Under the pieces are notes generated by a model. It saw only the letters and a list, made by a program, of their open reading frames with translations, did not search any database and was not told where the DNA came from. A DNA stretch of 6,372 nt from NCBI GenBank assembly GCA_003486795.1, contig DNFX01000128.1, forward strand, positions 1 to 6,372, in the 5' to 3' direction. Below, in pieces: positions 1 to 4,848 of the stretch. How positions within the stretch are numbered: the first letter of the stretch is position 1; each line of letters opens with the position of its first letter. The DNA comes from Actinomycetota bacterium (GTDB lineage Bacteria; Actinomycetota; Humimicrobiia; Humimicrobiales; Humimicrobiaceae). The position numbers and the translations under genes were made by a program.

Positions 1-66
1 AGAGAGCAGTACATTGAAATACTGAATAATAACGAAACCATAATTAAAAAACAGTATAAAATATGA
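1..66 (+). CDS. Possible 3' end of an unidentified upstream gene
   Basis: The first plus-strand frame is open from the window edge for 21 codons and stops at TGA (64-66). The residues are mixed polar and charged (RE-Q-YIEIL at the start, IIKKQYKI at the end), which is compatible with a protein C-terminus. The other two plus frames stop within about 25 bases. An AT-rich hairpin begins exactly at the stop codon, as expected if a gene ends here. No family can be named from so few residues. The antisense frame over the same bases is also open and would give a hydrophobic peptide, so the strand is not certain. Sequence left of the window would decide it. Confidence 0.3.
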   Translation, partial: REQYIEILNNNETIIKKQYKI

Positions 67-90
67 TACATAAATCAATTTATGTATTTT
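66..90 (+). terminator. AT-rich hairpin with short T tail, possible weak terminator
   Basis: Two perfect 10-base arms, ATACATAAAT (66-75) and ATTTATGTAT (78-87), are separated by CA and followed by T's up to 90. The hairpin starts on the last base of the putative TGA stop at 64-66, so a terminator for the upstream gene is the simplest reading. The stem has only two G-C pairs, unlike the GC-containing hairpin downstream of nifJ, so it would be a weak terminator. The perfect dyad could instead be an operator for a dimeric regulator about 190 bp upstream of nifJ. Confidence 0.35.
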
Positions 91-237
91 GATTATTACC
101 AGGAATATTATCGGAACTATATTTATCATAATAATAAAGTTCTGTATATAGCTGATATCATAAGAATGCTAAAAAACTGGAATGATTTTAAAAAAAATAG
201 TAAAATTATGAGTTTGCAATGTCAAATGATCATTTAA
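82..237 (+). other. Doubtful 51-residue ORF in the nifJ leader
   Basis: An ATG at 82 opens a frame of 51 codons ending in TAA (235-237). It lies in the same frame as the open stretch at 1-66, so from base 1 to 237 this frame is broken only by the TGA at 64. The product would be rich in Tyr, Asn, Ile and Lys (it begins MYFDYYQEYYRNYIYH), as expected from very AT-rich DNA, and resembles no family I recognise. No Shine-Dalgarno sequence precedes the ATG, and the frame runs through the candidate nifJ promoter. It may be noise, a decayed extension of the upstream gene, or a leader peptide. I favour noise or a remnant. Confidence 0.15.
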
Positions 238-241
238 TAAT
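214..241 (+). promoter_or_regulatory. Candidate sigma70-type promoter for nifJ
   Basis: TTGCAA at 214-219 matches four of six bases of the -35 consensus. AATAAT at 236-241 matches five of six of the -10 consensus, with a 16-base spacer. Transcription would start near 248, leaving a leader of about 25 bases before the nifJ ATG. Such matches arise easily in DNA this AT-rich, so the call is weak; its favourable placement just upstream of the ribosome binding site is the main support. Confidence 0.25.
224..235. promoter_or_regulatory. 12-bp perfect palindrome, possible operator
   Basis: AAATGATCATTT is a perfect 12-bp dyad lying between the candidate -35 and -10 elements of the nifJ promoter. 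A repressor bound here would block RNA polymerase. It does not match the Rex or FNR consensus well enough to name a regulator. It does not extend beyond 12 bp, and chance palindromes are common in AT-rich spacers. Confidence 0.2.
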
Positions 242-257
242 AATTTTATAAAATACT

Positions 258-263
258 AAGGAG
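258..263 (+). promoter_or_regulatory. Ribosome binding site of nifJ
   Basis: AAGGAG is a strong Shine-Dalgarno match, with an 11-base A-rich spacer to the ATG at 275. It supports this start over the next in-frame ATG (284), which would be 20 bases away. The spacer is slightly long but usable. Confidence 0.75.
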
Positions 264-274
264 AAAAAAAGAAA

Positions 275-3200
275 ATGAAGAAAATGGAAACAATGGATGG
301 CAACACTGCCGCTTCTTATGTCGCCTATGCTTTTACGGAAGTTGCTGCCATTTACCCTATTACACCTTCATCTACAATGGCCGAGGTCGTTGACGAATGG
401 TCTGCCAATGGAAAACTTAATATTTTCGGACAAAGAGTAAATGTTACTGAATTGCAGTCTGAAGCCGGTGCAGCAGGTGCTGTACATGGTTCTCTTTCAG
501 CTGGTGCTCTGACTACAACTTTCACTGCATCGCAGGGATTACTTCTGATGATTCCAAACATGTATAAAATAGCCGGAGAGCTTCTTCCCGGTGTTTTTCA
601 TGTGTCAGCAAGAGCGATCGCAATGCATGCCTTATCAATTTTTGGAGATCATTCAGATGTTATGGCAGTAAGACAAACAGGATGCGCATTATTTGCCACA
701 GGTTCAGTTCAGGAGATAATTGATCTCGGTGCTGTTGCTCATCTTGCAGCAATCAGATCTAGAGTTCCTTTTGTTCACTTTTTTGATGGTTTCAGAACCT
801 CAAGTGAGGTGCAGAAAGTTGAGCTTATAGATTATAAAGATTATGAAAAAATGCTTGATATGGATGCATTAAATGCTTTCAGAAACAGATCCATGAATCC
901 TGAAAGACCTTATACTAAAGGAACTGCTCAGAACCCTGATATATTTTTCCAGGCTAAGGAATCTGCAAATAAATTTTATGAAAAAGTTCCGGATATTGTG
1001 GCTGATTATATGAACCAGCTAAGCAAACTTACAGGAAGAGATTACAAACCATTTGTTTATTATGGTCCTAAGGATGCTGAAAATATAATTATAGCAATGG
1101 GATCAGTTACTGAAACAATTGAAGAAACAATTGATTACTTAAACAAAAAGGGTGAAAAGACAGGTCTTATAAAAGTGCATCTTTACAGACCTTTCTCAGA
1201 AAAATATTTCTTTGATGTTTTCCCCAAATCAGTGAAAAGAATTGCAGTTCTTGACAGAACTAAAGAACCAGGATCTCTTGGCGAACCCCTCTATCAGGAT
1301 ATAAAAGCTCTATTTTACAAAAAAGAAGATGCACCTCTTATCATAGGCGGCAGATACGGGCTGGGTTCAAAGGACACAACTCCAGGACAAATAGTAGCAG
1401 TTTTCGACAACCTGAAATCTGAAAATCCTGTTAATAGTTTTACAATAGGAATAATTGATGATGTTACCAATCTGTCACTCCCAGTCAGAGAAGAAGTAGT
1501 CACAGTTCCTGACGGAACCGTTCAGTGCAAATTCTGGGGTCTTGGTTCAGACGGAACAGTAGGTGCAAATAAAAATGCAATCAAAATAATCGGGGATCAT
1601 ACAGATATGTATGCTCAGGGTTATTTTGAATATGACTCCAAGAAATCCGGCGGGGTAACAATTTCCCATTTAAGATTTGGTAAAAGCCCTATCAAATCAA
1701 CCTATTATGTTAGTCATGCAGATTATATCGCTTGCCACAATCAGGCTTATGTTAACCAGTATGATCTGCTTAAAGGTTTAAGAAAAGGTGGAACTTTTCT
1801 TTTAAACTGCCAGTGGAGTCCGGACGAGCTTGAAAGCAGACTTCCTGCAAATATGAAAAGATACCTGGCAAAAAATGAAATTAAATTCTACACAATAAAT
1901 GCTACAGATATAGCTGTGGAAATAGGTCTTGGAAATAGAATAAACATGATATGCCAGGCAGCATTTTTCAAACTTGCAAATATAATACCTATTGATGATG
2001 CTGTCAAATATTTAAAGAAAGCTATAGAAAAAACTTACGGTAAAAAAGGTGCTGATATTGTAAAGATGAACCATGAAGCTGTCGACAGAGGGATTAATTC
2101 TCTTTCAGAAATAAAAGTACCTGCGTCATGGGCACAATCTGAAGATGATAAAAAAGAAAATATTAAAGAACCGGAATTCATAACCAAAATACTTAAAGTA
2201 ATGAACAGGCATGAAGGTGACAATATTCCAGTAAGTGCCTTTGTGGGAAATGAAGATGGCGTTTTCCCCTCCGGTTCCACTGCATATGAAAAAAGAGGAA
2301 TAGCTGTAACAGTTCCTGAATGGCAGAAAGAGAACTGCACCCAGTGCAACCAATGTTCATATGTATGTCCCCATGCTTCCATAAGACCCATGCTTTTTAC
2401 AGATGAGGAACTTAAAAAAGCACCTGAAGGCTTTGAAACACTTGATGCAAAAGGAAAAGGACTTGAAGGCTATAAATATAAAATACAGGTTTCTCCATTA
2501 GATTGTACAGGTTGTGGTAATTGCGTGGATACATGTCCTGCAAAAGAAAAGGCACTTGTACTTAAACCACTTGACAGCCAGATGAAGGAATCTGCAAACT
2601 GGGATTTCTCAGTTTCTGTCAGACCAAAAGAAAATCTTGTATCACCTGAAACACTTAAAGGAAGCCAGTTCAAGCAACCTTTATTTGAGTTCTCAGGAGC
2701 CTGTGCAGGCTGCGGTGAAACACCATATGTTAAGCTAATAACACAGCTCTTCGGAGACAGGATGCTTATAACAAATGCCACAGGATGTTCATCAATATGG
2801 GGCGCTTCTGCACCATCGACACCATATTGCAAGAACTGGGACGGAAAAGGTCCTGCCTGGGCAAATTCTCTCTTTGAAGATAATGCTGAATATGGTTATG
2901 GAGCCGCACTTGGTATAAAACAGATAAGAGCAAAAATTGCTGACCTTGCAGGAGAACTGATTAAAATGGATATACCTGAAAATTTAAAAACTGCTCTTAC
3001 AGAATGGCTTGAAAACAGAAATGATGCAGAAATCACAAAAACCACAACCGGAAACCTTTTACCTTTACTTGAAAATAAATTATCTGACGAAAAAGCTGAT
3101 AATTTGCGAAAAGAAATACTGAAAAGAAAAGATTATCTTAATAAAATATCAGTCTGGATATTCGGCGGAGACGGATGGGCATACGATATAGGTTATGGCG

Positions 3201-3796
3201 GACTTGACCATGTAATTGCCTCCGGTGAAAATGTAAATATTTTGGTACTAGATACAGAGGTTTATTCAAATACTGGCGGCCAGTCATCAAAATCTACTCC
3301 TATCGGTGCTGTTGCAAAATTTGCTGCTTCCGGAAAGAAAATAAAGAAAAAAGACCTTGGTATCATTGCAACAACTTATGGTTATGTCTATGTTGCACAG
3401 ATAGCAATGGGTGCAAACAAAAATCAGACATTAAAAGCAATAATAGAAGCTGAAAAATATGATGGACCATCCCTAATAATAGCTTATGCGCCATGCATAA
3501 ATCATGGAATAAAAATAGGAATGGGCAAAACGCAGACAAGAGAGAAACAGGCTGTTGATTCTGGTTACTGGCATCTTTACAGATATAATCCGGAACTGAA
3601 AGCTCAGGATAAAAATCCTTTCATCCTGGATAGCCGGGAACCTAAGGAATCGTTCAGGGAATTTTTAATGGGTGAAGTAAGATTTTCGTCTCTTACCAAG
3701 ACTTTTCCTGAAGTAGCAGAAAAATTGTTTGATAAAGCTGAAAAAGCTGCAAAAGAGAAATACGAGAATTACAAGAAAATGGCTGAGAGAGCTTAG
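275..3796 (+). CDS. nifJ: Pyruvate:ferredoxin (flavodoxin) oxidoreductase, single-chain
   Basis: This 1173-residue cytoplasmic homodimeric-type enzyme oxidatively decarboxylates pyruvate with CoA to acetyl-CoA and CO2, reducing ferredoxin or flavodoxin. The N-terminal domain has the substrate motif YPITP (27-31), Glu63 for TPP activation and Arg113 for pyruvate. Transketolase-like and gamma domains follow. Two ferredoxin-type [4Fe-4S] motifs lie at C688/C691/C694/C698 and C744/C747/C750/C754. The TPP domain carries the proximal-cluster cysteines C810, C813, C838 and C1074, the GDGWAYDIG motif (965-973) and YSNTGGQ (997-1003). These align within about three residues of Desulfovibrio africanus PFOR numbering. 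The chain ends near where the oxygen-protective C-terminal domain VII of that enzyme would begin, so it resembles the shorter clostridial and Moorella type. The start is set by the AAGGAG site. The gene stands alone and ends in TAG before a bidirectional terminator. A flavodoxin-coupled nitrogen-fixation role is possible, but nothing nearby suggests it. Confidence 0.98.
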   Translation: MKKMETMDGNTAASYVAYAFTEVAAIYPITPSSTMAEVVDEWSANGKLNIFGQRVNVTELQSEAGAAGAVHGSLSAGALTTTFTASQGLLLMIPNMYKIAGELLPGVFHVSARAIAMHALSIFGDHSDVMAVRQTGCALFATGSVQEIIDLGAVAHLAAIRSRVPFVHFFDGFRTSSEVQKVELIDYKDYEKMLDMDALNAFRNRSMNPERPYTKGTAQNPDIFFQAKESANKFYEKVPDIVADYMNQLSKLTGRDYKPFVYYGPKDAENIIIAMGSVTETIEETIDYLNKKGEKTGLIKVHLYRPFSEKYFFDVFPKSVKRIAVLDRTKEPGSLGEPLYQDIKALFYKKEDAPLIIGGRYGLGSKDTTPGQIVAVFDNLKSENPVNSFTIGIIDDVTNLSLPVREEVVTVPDGTVQCKFWGLGSDGTVGANKNAIKIIGDHTDMYAQGYFEYDSKKSGGVTISHLRFGKSPIKSTYYVSHADYIACHNQAYVNQYDLLKGLRKGGTFLLNCQWSPDELESRLPANMKRYLAKNEIKFYTINATDIAVEIGLGNRINMICQAAFFKLANIIPIDDAVKYLKKAIEKTYGKKGADIVKMNHEAVDRGINSLSEIKVPASWAQSEDDKKENIKEPEFITKILKVMNRHEGDNIPVSAFVGNEDGVFPSGSTAYEKRGIAVTVPEWQKENCTQCNQCSYVCPHASIRPMLFTDEELKKAPEGFETLDAKGKGLEGYKYKIQVSPLDCTGCGNCVDTCPAKEKALVLKPLDSQMKESANWDFSVSVRPKENLVSPETLKGSQFKQPLFEFSGACAGCGETPYVKLITQLFGDRMLITNATGCSSIWGASAPSTPYCKNWDGKGPAWANSLFEDNAEYGYGAALGIKQIRAKIADLAGELIKMDIPENLKTALTEWLENRNDAEITKTTTGNLLPLLENKLSDEKADNLRKEILKRKDYLNKISVWIFGGDGWAYDIGYGGLDHVIASGENVNILVLDTEVYSNTGGQSSKSTPIGAVAKFAASGKKIKKKDLGIIATTYGYVYVAQIAMGANKNQTLKAIIEAEKYDGPSLIIAYAPCINHGIKIGMGKTQTREKQAVDSGYWHLYRYNPELKAQDKNPFILDSREPKESFREFLMGEVRFSSLTKTFPEVAEKLFDKAEKAAKEKYENYKKMAERA

Positions 3797-3862
3797 CGGG
3801 CGACAAAGTTATTTTCAATAATTCCAAAACATATTTTTCTAAATTAAGTAAAAGAAAAACTT

Positions 3863-3900
3863 AAAAAAAGAATACCAGGCTATAAGTCTGGTATTCTTTT
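3863..3900. terminator. Bidirectional intrinsic terminator between nifJ and recR
   Basis: A 13-bp perfect stem pairs AAAAGAATACCAG (3866-3878) with CTGGTATTCTTTT (3888-3900). It extends by a G-T and a C-G pair to a TATAA loop. On the plus strand it ends in TTTT; on the minus strand the A run at 3863-3869 becomes a seven-base U tract. It lies 66 bases after the nifJ stop and 23 bases beyond the recR stop, so it can serve both convergent units and should work better for the recR side. Confidence 0.87.
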
Positions 3901-3923
3901 ATAAAATTACGCATATAGTTAAT

Positions 3924-4526
3924 TTATAATTCTGTTCTTCCCAGGAACGCCCTGCCTACCGTAACCTGATCTGCATATTCAATATCTCCTCCGACAGGAA
4001 GCCCGCTTGCAAGCTTGGTTGTCTTTATATCGAACTTCTTTAAAATCTTATTAATATAAGTTGCAGTGCTGTCACCTTCAACTGTAGGATTCAATGCAAG
4101 TATAACTTCTGTTACGCCGAAAGTTTTTATTCTTTCAATTAATTTTGGTATTCTTATTTCTTCAGGTCCGATATTCTCAATTGGAGAAAGCAATCCTCCA
4201 AGTACATGATAAAGACCAGTAAACTGCCCTGTATTTTCAATAACTGCAACATCACTTATTTTTTCAACAACGCAGATTATTTTTGTATTTCTTCCTGGAT
4301 CACTGCAGACAGGACATTTTGCATTTTCAGAAATATTAAAACACTCTTCACAGAATCTGACTTTTTCCTTCATATCAGTAAGAGCTTTGGAAAATTTATC
4401 AATATCTTCACCGGACTGCTTTAATAGATGATAAACAATTCTTTTTGCTGATTTTGGTCCGATTCCCGGTAATTTTCTGAATTCATCAATTAAATTTTCA
4501 ACTGAATTTATTTTATTACTGCTCAT
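3924..4526 (-). CDS. recR: Recombination mediator protein RecR
   Basis: This 200-residue protein acts with RecO and RecF to load RecA onto SSB-coated single-stranded DNA at gaps. An N-terminal helix-hairpin-helix (LPGIGPKSAKR, 19-29) is followed by a four-cysteine zinc finger (C59, C62, C71, C74; CX2C-X8-CX2C). Then comes a Toprim domain starting at IICVVE (83-88) and including LALNPTVEGD, and the conserved C-terminal segment GLPVGGDIEYADQVTVGRA. The length matches the usual 198-201 residues only when translation starts at the ATG at 4526. A GTG at 4562 in the same frame would add 12 residues with no family resemblance and overlap ybaB. No Shine-Dalgarno sequence is visible before 4526. With only 7 bases separating it from the ybaB stop, translational coupling is likely. 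It is the last gene of the dnaX-ybaB-recR operon and is followed by the shared terminator. Confidence 0.97.
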   Translation of the reverse strand: MSSNKINSVENLIDEFRKLPGIGPKSAKRIVYHLLKQSGEDIDKFSKALTDMKEKVRFCEECFNISENAKCPVCSDPGRNTKIICVVEKISDVAVIENTGQFTGLYHVLGGLLSPIENIGPEEIRIPKLIERIKTFGVTEVILALNPTVEGDSTATYINKILKKFDIKTTKLASGLPVGGDIEYADQVTVGRAFLGRTEL

Positions 4527-4533
4527 TTGGATT

Positions 4534-4848
4534 TTAAAACATACCCGGCATATTAAAACCACCGGTAATTGAACTCATTTTGTTTTTATATTCCTCTTTT
4601 GACTTGTTAACAGCGTCATTAATAGCAACAAGAATCAGATCTTCCAGCATTTCAATATCTCCTGAATCAACAACATCTTTTTCTATTTTGATTTCACGTA
4701 CTATCTGTTCCCCGTCTACCTTTACTTTAACCGCACCTCCACCAGATGATGCCTCAAAGACCATACCTTTAATCTCTTCCTGTATTTCATCAAGCTGCCT
4801 CTGCATAGCTTTTGCCTGCTTCATTAAATCTCCATAATTAAGACCCAT
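4534..4848 (-). CDS. ybaB: YbaB/EbfC family nucleoid-associated protein
   Basis: This 104-residue protein belongs to the YbaB/EbfC family of small dimeric DNA-binding proteins that associate with the nucleoid; members are typically 100-115 residues. The pattern is typical: an N-terminal charged helix (MKQAKAMQRQLDEIQEEI, about 9-26), a central beta region with the Gly-rich GGGAVKVKVDG (36-46), a C-terminal helix with DLILVAINDAVNKSKEEYKNKM, and a Gly/Met/Phe-rich tail (GGFNMPGMF). The ATG at 4848 is fixed by an AGGAG site embedded in the end of dnaX; its first 11 bases overlap the last codons of dnaX in another frame. Placement between dnaX and recR is the classic bacterial order and supports the identification. 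Its precise cellular role is not fully settled in the family, with links to gene regulation and possibly recombination. Confidence 0.96.
   Translation of the reverse strand: MGLNYGDLMKQAKAMQRQLDEIQEEIKGMVFEASSGGGAVKVKVDGEQIVREIKIEKDVVDSGDIEMLEDLILVAINDAVNKSKEEYKNKMSSITGGFNMPGMF

Noticed and set aside
1..129. Minus-strand open frame from ATG 129 to the window edge encoding a hydrophobic peptide
   Set aside because: It is the exact antisense of the plus-strand open frame. It has no Shine-Dalgarno site, and its Ile/Phe/Tyr-rich composition is what AT-rich DNA gives by chance.
114..142. Imperfect dyad GAACT...AGTTC in the nifJ upstream region
   Set aside because: Only the outer five bases pair cleanly and the interior is mismatched A/T. 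There is not enough to call an operator, attenuator or riboswitch.
3844..3864. Inverted repeat TTAAGT / ACTTAA left of the main terminator
   Set aside because: It has only six A/T-dominated pairs with a nine-base loop, and it overlaps the A run of the stronger terminator hairpin. It is likely compositional noise.
3924..4562. RecR starting at GTG 4562 (212 residues)
   Set aside because: The 12 extra residues do not resemble RecR, overlap ybaB, and have no ribosome binding site. ATG 4526 gives the normal family length.
4580..4837. Plus-strand open frame opposite ybaB
   Set aside because: It is Ser/Ile-rich antisense translation of a well-supported ybaB gene, with no family resemblance. Similar shadows at 4206-4424 (opposite recR), 6042-6326 (opposite dnaX) and several minus-strand frames within nifJ were dropped for the same reason.
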